The notes under the pieces: model-generated
What the model was told of the DNA's origin: nothing
The model's database searches: none
What the model saw: the letters and a program-made list of their open reading frames with translations, nothing else
From: Paenibacillus sp. 32O-W
GTDB taxonomy: Bacteria > Bacillota > Bacilli > Paenibacillales > NBRC-103111
Direction: 5' to 3'
Assembly (NCBI RefSeq): GCF_007679495.1
Contig: NZ_VEGP01000057.1
Location: 1-37,856 of the forward strand
DNA length: 37,856 nt
Position numbers and translations under genes: made by a program
In this document: piece by piece, positions 25,322-35,200 of the stretch
Numbering within the stretch: the first letter of the stretch is position 1
Layout: each line of letters opens with the position of its first letter

Positions 25322-25487
25322 AAAGAGGTTGTCTCATAAGTCGATCTATAATTTTTCAAGCCCCACCTAGAGTTAATTTGGCAACTAAAAAAAGGACCCC
25401 GTTCCCACACCAGTGGGATTTGAGGTCCTTTTTGCTTCGTTTTTTGGATGTTTCGTTTTATGCGAACGCTTTTGGGACACCCCTTTA
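25322..25487. mobile_element. IS-derived remnant or MITE (166 bp) with imperfect terminal inverted repeats
   Basis: The left end AAAGAGGTTGTCTCATAAG (25322-25340) matches the inverse of the right end CTTTTGGGACACCCCTTTA (25469-25487) with several mismatches. Ends with the word TGTCCCAAAAG are, from memory, typical of IS1182-type elements. The interior holds only a terminator hairpin and no transposase coding sequence. Confidence 0.5.
25389..25443. terminator. Bidirectional terminator inside the IS remnant
   Basis: AAAAAGGACC (25389-25398) pairs with GGTCCTTTTT (25434-25443), with an inner CCCAC/GTGGG stem. It lies between the convergent zinc-ribbon and chemoreceptor genes. Confidence 0.7.
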
Positions 25488-25503
25488 GTTGTCCTGTATT
25501 TGC

Positions 25504-27234
25504 TTATGACAATCTGAACCTGGCTATCGCTTCCTGCAAATTCTCTGCCACACGGGTGAGATCGTTCGCCGAGGCGGAAATTTCCTGTACCGCCGCCAAT
25601 TGCTCCTCTGTCGTTGCAGCGACCGTCTGCGCGTTGCTCAGCGCTTCCCGGGCTATGGAAGCCGATTGCTCGACGGATGCCAGCACCTCTTGCGAGCCGG
25701 CGGACATCTGTTCCGTAACGGCGGAGGTCTCATCGATTTGCCGGACCATCTGCCTGATCGCCTCAAGAATGGCCTCGAAGGCTTGTCCTGCCTCGTTGAC
25801 GACCAACGTTCCCTGCTCCACATCGCGTGAGCCCTGCTCCATGGACTGCACGGCCTTCATAGTATCCCCCTGAATCTCCTCAACCAATTGGCTGACCCTC
25901 TGTGCAGATTGCTCCGACTGAGCGGCCAAATTGCGGATTTCTTTAGCCACTACCCCGAAACCGCGGCCTTCTTCACCAGCACGGGCTGCCTCAATTCCCG
26001 CGTTTAACGAGAGAATGTTCGTCCGGCCAGCGATGGAGGAAATTTCATAGACAATCTGTCCAATTTGCTCCGAGCGCTGATGCAGCCGGTCGATCGCTTC
26101 CGCCAGCTGCCTGACGGACATACCGATTGTAGCCATCTGGTTGACCGCTTGTTGGGCGAGCTGGGATCCTTGCTCCGCCTGGTGTTCGGCATTCTGGGAG
26201 TTGTCCGCGATGATTCCGGCGGATTCGGCCACCTTCTGAATGCCGACGGCCATTTCCTCCATCGCCCGAGCCATCTCTTCCGAGCGCACCATCGTATTCT
26301 CCGCGCCTTCGGCCATCTGCTGTACGCTCTGAGAGACCGAATGGGCGGATTCGGCGGTCTGTTCGGAGCTGGCTGCCAGCTCCTGGGACGCTGCCGCTAA
26401 TTGCGCGGACGAATCGCTGGCCTGGCGGATGACCGATCTTAATTGCTCGACCATCCGATTGACCGCTGCCGCCATTTCGCCGGCCTCGTCGCGGTTGCGG
26501 ATGACGATGGGCTCAACCGCCAGATTGCCGGATGTGATATCATTCATGGTTCGGGTCACGCGGGCGAGCGGGGAGGAGATCATTTTGGCAAGGGAGCCTG
26601 CAACGATCAACCCTATCAATAGACCAGCAGCAATCGCTATCCAACCCAATCTTGTGCTAAAGCCGTATTGCTTCCGGGTTTCTTCGCTGGTTTCATTTGC
26701 CATCTTCCAATTCAGCTCGGTAAGCGGCAGCAATTTCTCCTGAGCTTCGAGCAAGATAGCCGTTCCATTCTGGAGGCTCTGGATCGCTCTCTCTTTATCT
26801 GCTCTGCTGAGATCGATCATCTGTTCATTCCAGGCCAGAAACTTCGACCAGCCAATGTTGAAATCGTCAAACAGATCTCTTTCTTCCTCCAATTTAATGG
26901 TTTTCTCATAAGTCAAGAGCAGTTCCTGGATAGTATCGATTTGCTGCTTTCTTTCCTCCATGAGCCTTTCCTCTTCTTCTCCGGAAGAGAGCAGCAGGAG
27001 CAATGTTTTGGCGCGAAAATCATTCAGAGCGGCTTCGGTTTTATGAATCGTCGCCATTCCCGGCATCCAGTCCGTCAAGACCGTTTCCATCTTGTTATTA
27101 ATGCTCCGCATTCCGGACAAGTTCATGAGGGATGATACGGTTGTCAAGGCCAGGAGAAGCAGAAAACCTCCCATTATTTTTTTCCCTACCGTAATTCTTA
27201 ATGCGGATTTCAATTTTTGTTTCATTGGCTTCAT
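25504..27234 (-). CDS. Methyl-accepting chemotaxis protein
   Basis: The 576-residue chemoreceptor has an N-terminal membrane helix (about 22-38), an external four-helix-bundle-type sensor region (about 40-195), a second membrane helix (about 197-217), a HAMP domain ([29 protein letters not shown]), and a long coiled-coil signalling domain. The conserved kinase-control tip reads [38 protein letters not shown]. This is a somewhat divergent version of the usual sequence (Ser-Leu-Asn-Ala-Gly in place of Ala-Leu-Asn-Ala-Ala), but the core EAARAGE is kept. The ligand is unknown. GAGGTGA lies just before the ATG at 27234. The only other chemotaxis gene in the window is cheX at the left end. Confidence 0.93.
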   Translation of the reverse strand: MKPMKQKLKSALRITVGKKIMGGFLLLLALTTVSSLMNLSGMRSINNKMETVLTDWMPGMATIHKTEAALNDFRAKTLLLLLSSGEEEERLMEERKQQIDTIQELLLTYEKTIKLEEERDLFDDFNIGWSKFLAWNEQMIDLSRADKERAIQSLQNGTAILLEAQEKLLPLTELNWKMANETSEETRKQYGFSTRLGWIAIAAGLLIGLIVAGSLAKMISSPLARVTRTMNDITSGNLAVEPIVIRNRDEAGEMAAAVNRMVEQLRSVIRQASDSSAQLAAASQELAASSEQTAESAHSVSQSVQQMAEGAENTMVRSEEMARAMEEMAVGIQKVAESAGIIADNSQNAEHQAEQGSQLAQQAVNQMATIGMSVRQLAEAIDRLHQRSEQIGQIVYEISSIAGRTNILSLNAGIEAARAGEEGRGFGVVAKEIRNLAAQSEQSAQRVSQLVEEIQGDTMKAVQSMEQGSRDVEQGTLVVNEAGQAFEAILEAIRQMVRQIDETSAVTEQMSAGSQEVLASVEQSASIAREALSNAQTVAATTEEQLAAVQEISASANDLTRVAENLQEAIARFRLS

Positions 27235-27453
27235 TTGTCACCTCTACGTAGAAAATTTACCCATAGAAACTTTATCGGCATTGTTTCGACAAAATTCAAC
27301 ATGTATTTTTAAAAGAATAAGAGCCCGATGATGCGAGAGCTCTCCACTATTTAAACCTGTATGATCTTCTGGCCGATACGGCTCGTCGCCTGAATTTTCA
27401 ATGCGTTTGTAAAAGTGGCGAAATTAAGTAGATTCCATTGCGATCCTGTGAAC

Positions 27454-27469
27454 TGTGACTTTTGTCATA
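27454..27469 (+). promoter_or_regulatory. Fnr/Crp-type box upstream of the cytochrome oxidase operon
   Basis: TGTGA-CTTTTG-TCATA matches the TGTGA-N6-TCACA consensus at nine of ten positions. Its centre (27461.5) lies about 42 bp upstream of the start site predicted from the -10 at 27492. Confidence 0.55.
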
Positions 27470-27491
27470 GTGAAGGCCGGGACCTGACTCC

Positions 27492-27497
27492 TACAAT
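27492..27497 (+). promoter_or_regulatory. Predicted -10 element of the cytochrome oxidase operon
   Basis: TACAAT is a five-of-six match. The -35 position (27469-27474, AGTGAA) is poor, as expected for an activator-dependent promoter. The start site would be near 27504, 46 nt before the first ATG. Confidence 0.45.
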
Positions 27498-27549
27498 AAG
27501 CTTAAACAGCGCCGCTTTAAGGGCGCGCGGCAGGAAGGGGGAACCTAAG

Positions 27550-27720
27550 ATGCAGCAACCGATAGCTACCCAAAAAGACAGCAAGGCCAAAACTCCACCA
27601 TCTCCGGTTAACGAAGAGAAAGAAACGTTAAAAGGAACATTCGCTGCGGTTTTGATGCTCGGAGGATTTATCGCCTTGACCTGGTTGGGCGTATTTCTTC
27701 TATACATCGTTCGCAGTTAG
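27550..27720 (+). CDS. Cytochrome c oxidase subunit IIa (ba3 type)
   Basis: This 56-residue protein has a hydrophilic N-terminus (QQPIATQKDSKAKTPPSPVNEEKE), then one transmembrane helix (about 34-54; GTFAAVLMLGGFIALTWLGVFLLYIV). The EEKETLKGTF entry into the helix and the position directly upstream of subunits II and I match the small subunit IIa of ba3-type oxidases, whose helix stands in for the second helix lost from subunit II. The ATG at 27550 has an AAGGGGG site about 9 nt upstream; an open extension to 27415 contains the promoter elements and is not coding. The next gene begins 34 nt later. Confidence 0.78.
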   Translation: MQQPIATQKDSKAKTPPSPVNEEKETLKGTFAAVLMLGGFIALTWLGVFLLYIVRS

Positions 27721-27754
27721 TTAAGAGAAACCGCAACATAAAGGAGAGGCTCTT

Positions 27755-28225
27755 ATGCATATTCATCGGCTGGAAAAGATTTGGTTAATCATTGGAATAT
27801 CCATGCTGGTCATCTTTTTGGCTGTGCTTGGAGTCGGCACTTTCGCAATGGGCGTGGCGCCGCCGGGAGGGCATCACCATTCGATAGACCCCGAAACGGT
27901 GACGGAGAAAGAACCTTTCAACAATCCGGGCTTACGGCAGATTGGCGAGAACGAATATGAAGCCGTCATGCTGGCCTTTGCTTTCGGCTACAGTCCCGAG
28001 CAAATGGAGGTGCCGGTTGGCGCCAAGGTTCATTTTGTCGTTACCAGTACGGATGTGGTCCATGGCTTTGCCATTCCGGGAACTAACGTGAACATGATGG
28101 CTGTGCCCGGGGAAGTCAATACGATCAGCCATACTTTTAATGAGCCCGGGGAATATTTAATTCTCTGCAATGAGTATTGCGGTGCGGCGCACGAAATGAT
28201 GATGACGACGATCATTGTACGATAA
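27755..28225 (+). CDS. Cytochrome c oxidase subunit II (ba3 type, CuA centre)
   Basis: The 156-residue product is a short subunit II with one membrane helix (about 9-31) and an external cupredoxin domain. All ligands of the binuclear CuA centre are present: His103 (DVVHGF), Cys138, Glu140, Cys142, His146 and Met149 in CNEYCGAAHEMM. This subunit takes electrons from cytochrome c. A His-rich patch (GGHHHS, 38-43) follows the helix. The ribosome binding site is AAGGAGAGG. It sits between subunits IIa and I in the order seen in ba3 oxidase operons. Confidence 0.94.
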   Translation: MHIHRLEKIWLIIGISMLVIFLAVLGVGTFAMGVAPPGGHHHSIDPETVTEKEPFNNPGLRQIGENEYEAVMLAFAFGYSPEQMEVPVGAKVHFVVTSTDVVHGFAIPGTNVNMMAVPGEVNTISHTFNEPGEYLILCNEYCGAAHEMMMTTIIVR

Positions 28226-28254
28226 CGGACGGTCAATCGGGGAGGTTGGAATCT

Positions 28255-29913
28255 ATGGAGACGAATACTAAACAAGCATTGCCGATAGACCGGCGGGATG
28301 CCACTCTGGTTCTGGCACATGTGCTTCTGGCATTTGTGGCGCTGCTGCTCGGGGGGATTGCCGGAGTGCTGCAAGGTCTGGTCAGAGGAGGGCTAATTAC
28401 CCTGCCATCGGGAATCGGTTATTATCAATTGCTAACAGCGCATGGTGTGCTGATGGCTCTTATTTTTACCACTTACTTCATTATTGGATTTATGCTGTCG
28501 GGAGTAGCGAAGACGACCGGAGGCCGGCTGCTCCCGTTATCGCGGAAGCTGGGCTGGATCGGATATGTGCTGATGACGGCCGGCACCGTAATCGGAACGA
28601 TTTTTATCCTGCTGAATAAGGCGACCGTTTTGTATACCTTCTATGCGCCTATGCAGGCTTCCCCGTGGTTCTATATTGCTCTGGTGCTTGTCGTGGCCGG
28701 AAGCTGGATGAGCGGGATTGCCATGTTTCATAATTATCGGCAATGGAAGAAGACGAATCGCGGCAAATTATCGCCCCTGTTTGCGTTCATGGCCGTTGTG
28801 ACGATGATTATGTGGATGGTGGCTACGGTTGGTGTCGCCCTGGAGATCATTCTCCAGCTCATTCCCTGGTCCTTCGGCTGGGTGGAGCGGGTTAATGTCA
28901 TGCTGAGCCGCACCTTGTTCTGGTTCTTCGGTCACCCGCTCGTCTACTTTTGGCTGCTGCCGGCTTATATTTGCTGGTACGTGGTCATTCCCAAGGTCAT
29001 CGGCGGCAAAATGTTCAGCGATGCGCTGGCACGCCTTTCGTTCCTGCTGTTTCTATTGTTTTCGATTCCGGTCGGCTTTCACCATCAACTGATGGAGCCG
29101 GGCATCTCGGACTTCTGGAAATATTTGCAGGTCGTGCTTACGATGATGGTTGTCATCCCGTCTCTCATGACCGCCTTCTCGTTGTTTGCGACATTCGAAC
29201 GAACCGGCAGGGAGAAGGGAGCCCAGGGCCTGTTCGGCTGGTTCAAAATGCTTCCGTGGAAGGATGTACGTTTCTTCGCCCCGTTCATGGGCATGCTCAT
29301 ATTCATCCCGGCCGGCGCCGGAGGAATTATCAATGCCAGCAACCAGGTGAATGCCGTAGTGCATAATACGCTGTGGGTTACCGGCCATTTCCACCTGACG
29401 GTCGCAACGACAGTAGCGCTTACCTTCTTCGGCATTACGTACTGGCTGATCCCTTCCATCACGGGGAGGACACTTACCGCTCGTATGCATAAACTGGGGA
29501 TTGCGCAGACGATCATCTGGGCCGTAGGAATGTTCTTCATGTCCGGCTCGATGCATACTGCCGGATTGTTCGGCTCCCCGCGTCGTACGGCATTCACGAC
29601 TTACCAGGATCATCCGGATGCCGTCTTCTGGATGCCGTACCATGTGGCGATGGCGGTCGGCGGAACCATCCTGTTCATCGGTGTTGTGCTGATGGTCTAC
29701 AACGTTGTCGCCCTGCTGAGAGCACCCAAAGGATATACCGAATATCCCTTGGCCGAAGTTGCGGAAACGGCGGAGCAAACCCCGCGTTTGTTCGAGCGCT
29801 GGGGAGTATGGATATCGCTTGTCGTTATCCTCATTCTGGTCGCTTACTCCGTACCGATGATGGATATGGTCAATAACCCCGTTCCGGGTTCGAAGCCTTT
29901 TGTCACCTGGTAA
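28255..29913 (+). CDS. Cytochrome c oxidase subunit I (ba3 type, heme-copper oxidase)
   Basis: Subunit I reduces oxygen to water and pumps protons across the membrane. The 552-residue product has about 13 membrane helices and the full ligand set. His63 (LTAHGVLMA) and His380 hold the low-spin heme. His227 with the covalently linked Tyr231 (GHPLVYFW), His276 and His277 (GFHHQ) hold CuB, and His378 (VTGHFHLT) holds the high-spin heme. Lack of the A-family D-channel motif and the IIa/II/I layout support the B (ba3) class. Start at 28255 with GGGGAGGT upstream; the frame is open to 28177 inside the subunit II gene but without a site. A terminator follows. Confidence 0.94.
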   Translation: METNTKQALPIDRRDATLVLAHVLLAFVALLLGGIAGVLQGLVRGGLITLPSGIGYYQLLTAHGVLMALIFTTYFIIGFMLSGVAKTTGGRLLPLSRKLGWIGYVLMTAGTVIGTIFILLNKATVLYTFYAPMQASPWFYIALVLVVAGSWMSGIAMFHNYRQWKKTNRGKLSPLFAFMAVVTMIMWMVATVGVALEIILQLIPWSFGWVERVNVMLSRTLFWFFGHPLVYFWLLPAYICWYVVIPKVIGGKMFSDALARLSFLLFLLFSIPVGFHHQLMEPGISDFWKYLQVVLTMMVVIPSLMTAFSLFATFERTGREKGAQGLFGWFKMLPWKDVRFFAPFMGMLIFIPAGAGGIINASNQVNAVVHNTLWVTGHFHLTVATTVALTFFGITYWLIPSITGRTLTARMHKLGIAQTIIWAVGMFFMSGSMHTAGLFGSPRRTAFTTYQDHPDAVFWMPYHVAMAVGGTILFIGVVLMVYNVVALLRAPKGYTEYPLAEVAETAEQTPRLFERWGVWISLVVILILVAYSVPMMDMVNNPVPGSKPFVTW

Positions 29914-29942
29914 GACGCAGGTTTTCTAACCTTCGGAAACTG

Positions 29943-29990
29943 AAGAACCTCGGATTCCGCCCTAATGGTGGTTTCCGAGGTTCTTTAGTT
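29943..29990. terminator. Terminator after the cytochrome oxidase operon
   Basis: AAGAACCTCGG (29943-29953) and CCGAGGTTCTT (29975-29985) form a perfect 11-bp stem followed by TAGTTT. The stem is identical to the one at 8905-8943. Confidence 0.78.
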
Positions 29991-30014
29991 TATAATTTCA
30001 TAAGTTCCGGGGCT

Positions 30015-30066
30015 CCCCGCAAAGTACCCGGAATAAGCTTCGAAGGCTATGCGTCACTTTGTGGGG
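30015..30066. repeat. Dispersed hairpin repeat B, copy 3
   Basis: CCCCGCAAAGT (30015-30025) and ACTTTGTGGGG (30056-30066) flank an interior that differs from copy 1 at only a few positions. It lies between the oxidase operon and the convergent fnr gene. Confidence 0.7.
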
Positions 30067-30076
30067 AATTCCGCGC

Positions 30077-30808
30077 CTAGATGCGGCAGATTTCCGCGGG
30101 GCAGTCCGGGCAGCGGACGACCCGCTTGAGGCTCGACAGCTCGCGCACGACGATGTGTCCCTTCTCGTAGCCGATGATGCCTTCTTCTTTGAAAGCTGCA
30201 AGCATCCGGTTGACACTCTCCCGGCTCGTTCCGATCATATTGGCCAAATCGCTGTTAGACAGCTTGAGCCGAATGTATATCCCATCTTCCACAGGCTCGC
30301 CGTAAGAATTGGTAAGGCGGATTAAGGTCGAGGCTAGGGCGCCCTTTTTGCCGTACAGGATCAGATCGCGGAATTTGGATTCGGTCGTTCGCTGCATGAG
30401 ACTCATCCATTTGATGAACTGCAGGGCAAATTCTCCGCTCTCCGAGATCAATTGCTCCAGCTCCTTCTGCTGAATGACGCCTATCTCCGAATTTTGTACC
30501 GCGACGGCATCGTAAGAATATTGGACGGGGTCATAGCTCGCGAATTCCCCGAAGAAGTCTCCCTCTTGTAAATAGAATAGAATGAGATCTTTGCCGTCAT
30601 CTGTAGATTTGGTAATCCTGATCTTCCCTTTTTTAACAAAAAAGAGGTGCTCTGCAGGTTCCCCCTCCCAGAACAAGTGAGAGCCTTTGGCCACGGAATG
30701 ATCGTTCATCAGCCTGCTTAGCTGTTGGAAATGATCTTCCGCCAGAAAGTGGCCAATCTGATAATGAAGCTCATTCTTCTTCGGCTCGCATAGATTTGAT
30801 GGGGACAT
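30077..30808 (-). CDS. fnr: Bacillus-type Fnr, oxygen-responsive Crp/Fnr regulator
   Basis: The 243-residue product has a cyclic-nucleotide-binding-like domain (about 35-135), a dimer helix, and a winged helix with the recognition helix in SNSDLANMIGTSRESVNRMLAAF (184-206). The C-terminus ends Cys233-x2-Cys236-x4-Cys241, the spacing of the three cysteine ligands of the [4Fe-4S] cluster in Bacillus subtilis Fnr; the fourth ligand there is an Asp, for which Asp148 (SKFRDLIL) is the likely counterpart. This favours a true Fnr (anaerobic activator) rather than another Crp-like protein. The ATG at 30808 is chosen because AAGGAGGA lies seven bases upstream. It starts 34 nt after the YheC/YheD-like gene and is convergent with the oxidase operon, which carries an Fnr box. 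Confidence 0.85.
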   Translation of the reverse strand: MSPSNLCEPKKNELHYQIGHFLAEDHFQQLSRLMNDHSVAKGSHLFWEGEPAEHLFFVKKGKIRITKSTDDGKDLILFYLQEGDFFGEFASYDPVQYSYDAVAVQNSEIGVIQQKELEQLISESGEFALQFIKWMSLMQRTTESKFRDLILYGKKGALASTLIRLTNSYGEPVEDGIYIRLKLSNSDLANMIGTSRESVNRMLAAFKEEGIIGYEKGHIVVRELSSLKRVVRCPDCPAEICRI

Positions 30809-30842
30809 GAGAAATTCCTCCTTGAGAAGCACTGTCCTTCTA

Positions 30843-31970
30843 TTATAAACGATTTATGCTTGAAACTGTATGAGGAATATCTGTGTCCTCCCGCTTTTCC
30901 AAATAATCCAGCAAATAACTGGCGTAACCGATCGGGTGATGGCAGGACGCGGCCCACAGCTCGATTCTCCCGGTCTTCCGGAAAACATGGCCGACATCGG
31001 GAAGCCATCTTAGAAAGACGGGAATATCGGGCTCCTTCAGTCCGATCTCCATTCCGATGTCGGCCAACGAAGGCAGATACTGGCTAAGCTGCTCGCCGAT
31101 GGCAACGGCTACCCTCTCTATTTCCTCCAGCAACGTAATTCCGTTGGCGGACAGCTTGGATTCCAGATGCTTCACGAACGGTTCCTTCTCCACATTCTCC
31201 TCCGGCTTCCACTCTTCGGAATCGGTATGGATCTCTTCCGGTTTTTCCACCAAACCTGTCAGCTGCCATTTCCCGGTTTCATTTCGCTGTACGCAGACAT
31301 AGAAGAGAGCCGGCCTTCCGTCCCATCTCACCATGGAGACAGAGGGTCTGATCACATATTTGTTGTACAGCTCAATCAGAGTTTCCTCTTCCGTATGGAG
31401 CAAGCTCTGCGGAGAGTCCTCACCCGGATTTAACATTCCGCTAAATATCCACTCTCCTTCCTCATTTTTCACGAGCTCGCGATACCCTCTATGGATTAAG
31501 GCGCTCCCCTTTTCCAATACGACGGAGGGATAAAGCTCAAGCATTCTTCTTAAAACTTCGGGAGAGAACGGATAAATAATCGGAAGATGAGGATGGAGGG
31601 AGGGATCGAGTGATAGTAAATGGCGAATGTCCGGCAAGCTGTATCGGTTGCAGGCATTGAATACGATCCGGCCTCCGGCGGTAGACCAGCGGGCCAGGAA
31701 ATCGATGGACGGCTGCTTCCGGTATATCGCCCGGTTATACACAACAGTCGGAGTCTTCACGGTGACTCTTCTGTATGCTCCCTGTTTCCGGAGGATCGCC
31801 TTCACTTTCTTTCCTCCGCTCTTCAAGTCTTTTAAACGTAAATAACAAGGATTTACCCCGTATTTGGCGCCAGCCTCCTCATACTGATTCAGCAGAGCGA
31901 CGTCCCCGGCTCCGTACAGAATTCGTCTGTATACCGGATCATTGACCAAGATTCCGACTAACCGCCCCAT
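30843..31970 (-). CDS. YheC/YheD family protein (spore coat-associated, ATP-grasp-like)
   Basis: The 375-residue product matches the YheC/YheD family of endospore-forming bacteria: N-terminal GRLVGILVNDPVYRRIL, the middle TVVYNRAIYRKQ, the central FNACNRYSLPDIRHLLS, and a C-terminal VAVAIGEQLSQYLPSLADIGMEIGLKE related to ATP-grasp enzymes. Family members are linked to the spore coat; the enzymatic reaction is not established. The last part (PVFLRWLPDVGHVFRKTGRIELWAASCHHPIGYASYLLDYL) fits the usual end of the family. AAGGAGGA lies about 6 nt before the ATG at 31970, which is preferred over the ATG at 31997. It is divergent from the giant repeat protein gene and directly upstream of fnr, an unusual pairing. 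Confidence 0.8.
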   Translation of the reverse strand: MGRLVGILVNDPVYRRILYGAGDVALLNQYEEAGAKYGVNPCYLRLKDLKSGGKKVKAILRKQGAYRRVTVKTPTVVYNRAIYRKQPSIDFLARWSTAGGRIVFNACNRYSLPDIRHLLSLDPSLHPHLPIIYPFSPEVLRRMLELYPSVVLEKGSALIHRGYRELVKNEEGEWIFSGMLNPGEDSPQSLLHTEEETLIELYNKYVIRPSVSMVRWDGRPALFYVCVQRNETGKWQLTGLVEKPEEIHTDSEEWKPEENVEKEPFVKHLESKLSANGITLLEEIERVAVAIGEQLSQYLPSLADIGMEIGLKEPDIPVFLRWLPDVGHVFRKTGRIELWAASCHHPIGYASYLLDYLEKREDTDIPHTVSSINRL

Positions 31971-32144
31971 GACGCTCCTCCTTCCTGAAATCATCATATG
32001 TTATATGAAACTTGACGGTAACCGGAAAATCCATATGGCCGGGAGGCGTTATTTCATTTAAGCCGAAAGCCGTTCCGCTTGAGTAGTTATTGCATGCGGC
32101 AGTTGGGTGGGCGTCTAATTTCCTTTGAAATTAGATTTATAGGT

Positions 32145-32173
32145 GACCGCCCTGTCAGGCTCCGCATATGTTA
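32145..32173 (+). promoter_or_regulatory. Possible sigma-K-type promoter of the giant repeat protein gene
   Basis: GACC (32145-32148) and CATATGTTA (32165-32173) are 16 bp apart. The latter fits the sigma-K -10 consensus CATANNNTA fully, and the former contains the AC expected at -35. The start site would be near 32180, with a 30-nt leader. Confidence 0.4.
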
Positions 32174-32210
32174 CAAATGACCAGGTAACTTGCAAGGGAG
32201 GAGTCGAGCG

Positions 32211-35200
32211 ATGAAAAAACGAAAGGCATCACCTTCCAGAAAACGCGTACGGGAACGCGGGACGTTCATAGACGCTAATTTGTCGGAGTTGAACTGGCTG
32301 GATGACGATATTTACCGGGTGGAAGATAACCCCAAGGATAAAAAGGGGAGAACGGAAATCAGGCAAGTTAGGGAAAATGAAGATGGAACCGTCAAGAACG
32401 GATTGCAGCTTCACAGGATGGTACTGGAGAAGAAGAAGGAACGGGCCGGTCAAGTTCCTGTACCCAGGCCGCCGCAGTCTCATCATGTCATTTCCCCTTC
32501 CGAGCCCAGGGAGGAAATTACGGATACTTCTACAAAAGACAGGGAACAGCAGTCCGTATCTGGCGTCCAAGAGGACTTAAGCTTTCAGGAGGATAAAAGT
32601 AGTTCTGATACCGCCCATACGGAAAGTAAAGCCCGAGGAGAAGAGGGAAGGGTGGAGTCCAAGATGGCCTCTAACGAAGCTCAAGAAAAACGCTCTTCAA
32701 CGGATCGTCCGGATAAGATGGCGGTATTGGATAGAAAGACGGAAATGCCGAATACCCCCATCATCTATACGGATGATCTGGTGGATGCGGCGGTTACCGG
32801 GGAGAAAATCGCCCCTCATGCGATTGATTCCCGCAAGCTAAAGCCCGGAAGCGTAACGACGGAGGCACTGGAGGATTTTGCCGTGTCCACCGAGAAGCTC
32901 GGCAACGGGACCGTTACCGGAATCAAGCTGGCCGAACAGGTGGTGGAAGAGAAGCACCTCATGGATCGGTCTATTTCCGGAGCCAAGCTCAAGGATTATT
33001 CCATATCCGGGGACAAGTTAAAGGATAACAGCATAACATCCGCCAAGCTGGCGGACAAGACGATTGATTCGATCAAAATTGCGGACGGCTCCATTCAAGC
33101 CAAGCACCTTCATCCCAACTCGATCTCGACGGAGCTTATCCAGGATCAGGCCATTACTACCGAGAAGATCAAGAGCGGAGCCATCCTTTCCAGCAATTTG
33201 GGCAATCAGGTTATCAATTCCGCCAAATTGGCCGACGGGGCGGTAACTACGGATAAACTGCGCGACGGGGCCGTCGTGTCAGATAAAATCTGCCCTAACA
33301 GCATAACTGCGGTACATCTTCAAGAGGAATCGGTGGAAGGAAGACATATCCGTGGCCGGTCTATCGGCAACAATCACTTGGCGGATGGCTCCATAACTCA
33401 TGCCAAGCTGGCGGACCAGGCGGTACAATCCCAGAACATTGCTCCCCAGGCGATTGGAACAAGACATATGCAGGAGAAATCTTTGACCAGCGCTCTATTT
33501 GCGAAGGAGTCCGTCGATTCCGACATCCTTGCTTCTGAATCGGTCTTATCCAGACATATAGCAAGGGAGCAAATTACTGCCGAGCATCTGGCCTACCATG
33601 GGGTGACGCACTCCAAGCTTGCCGACGGAAGCGTCTCACGGGAGAAAATCACGGATGGGGCGGTAAGCGGTGAGAAACTGGCCGATGGAGCGGTTGGAAC
33701 CACGAAGCTGGCACCTGATTCCATTCTTAGTGAGCATTTGACAGACGGCTGCGTCACACGGGAAAATCTGGCTCATCTTTCCGTAGAGGCTCATCATCTG
33801 AACCGCCATTCCGTCTCCGCGCAGCACATTCAGGACCGGGCGGTTTCGACCTCGGCCATTATGGATGAAGCGATCACCACTATAAAGCTGGCTGCGGGAG
33901 CCGTCACGAAGGAAAAGCTTAGCGAAGATTCGGTCGATAGCATTCATATTGTGTCCGAGGCCATTCGCGGCTACCATTTGCCAGCGGATGTCATCCGGAC
34001 CTATCACCTGGACAGCGAGTCGGTAAGTGAGGATAAGCTGGCTCCGGAATCCGTCAACGGAAGCAAAATCAGAAAACAGGCCATAGGGACCCAACACCTG
34101 GTCGACGGTGCGGTGACGAGCGGGAAGCTTGCGCCTCAAGCAGTTAAGAGCGAGCATTTGGCCGACAGGTCGGTAACGACTGCACATCTCCATCCGCAGT
34201 CAGTCGGTTCGGAACAGCTTCAGGAAAACTCGGTGACAACCCATGCGCTGAGAGACAGCAGCATAACGACAAGCAAGCTGGCTACAGGGAGCGTAACTGC
34301 CGACAAGCTGGATATCGAAATTGTGTCCGGCAAGCACATTAAGACCGAAACGGTTCAAGGACGTCATATACAGCAGGGCAGCATTCAGGGCCGGCATTTG
34401 GAAAAAGGAGCGGTCCAAATGGACCATTTGGCTGCTCACAGCGTGGATGAGAGCAAGGTGAAGCCGGGCTCCATCCATACAGAGCAATTGGCCGGCGCGG
34501 CGGTGACGTCGGAGAAGCTGGCGACCGGGTCTGTCTTAAGCGGGCATATCGCCCATAAAGCGGTTCATACGGAACATCTGGGAGAGCGGATTATCCAGGA
34601 GACGCATCTCAAGGAAGGCTCCGTGACGGAGGATATTCTGGGCAAGGAGGCGGTAACGGGAAGCAAGCTGGCTCCCGGGGCCGTGACCTTCGACAAGCTC
34701 GCAGAGCAATCTGTCGGAGGAATTCACCTGCAGGAGCAGGCCATCGGCGAAGAACATCTTAGAGATGAGATGATAGCCCCCCGCCATTTAATGAAGGAGG
34801 CTTTTACATCTAATATTTTCGCCGACCAGGGGATAGACGGCAGCAAGGTGAAATCATTGACGATCGATACCGAACAGCTGGCCAACGGTTCGGTGACCGC
34901 CGAGAAGATCATCTCGGGAGCTATACATGGCTATCACTTGGCAAATCATTCGGTGTCGACAGAGCATTTGGCCGGCCGCATTGTCGGTCCAGCCCATATC
35001 CAGGAGAATGCGGTAAGCGGGCCGATGCTGCAGAATGAATCGATCACCTCCGACAAGCTGGCTCCCGGTGCAGTGAACAGAACCATTCTTGAAGAAGAAA
35101 CGGTCGAAAGCAGGCATATCCGTCTGAAGTCGATTGGCGAAGGGCATATTCAGGATGGAGCGGTAGTGGCCCGCCATATTCAGCCTGAAGGATTGACCGG

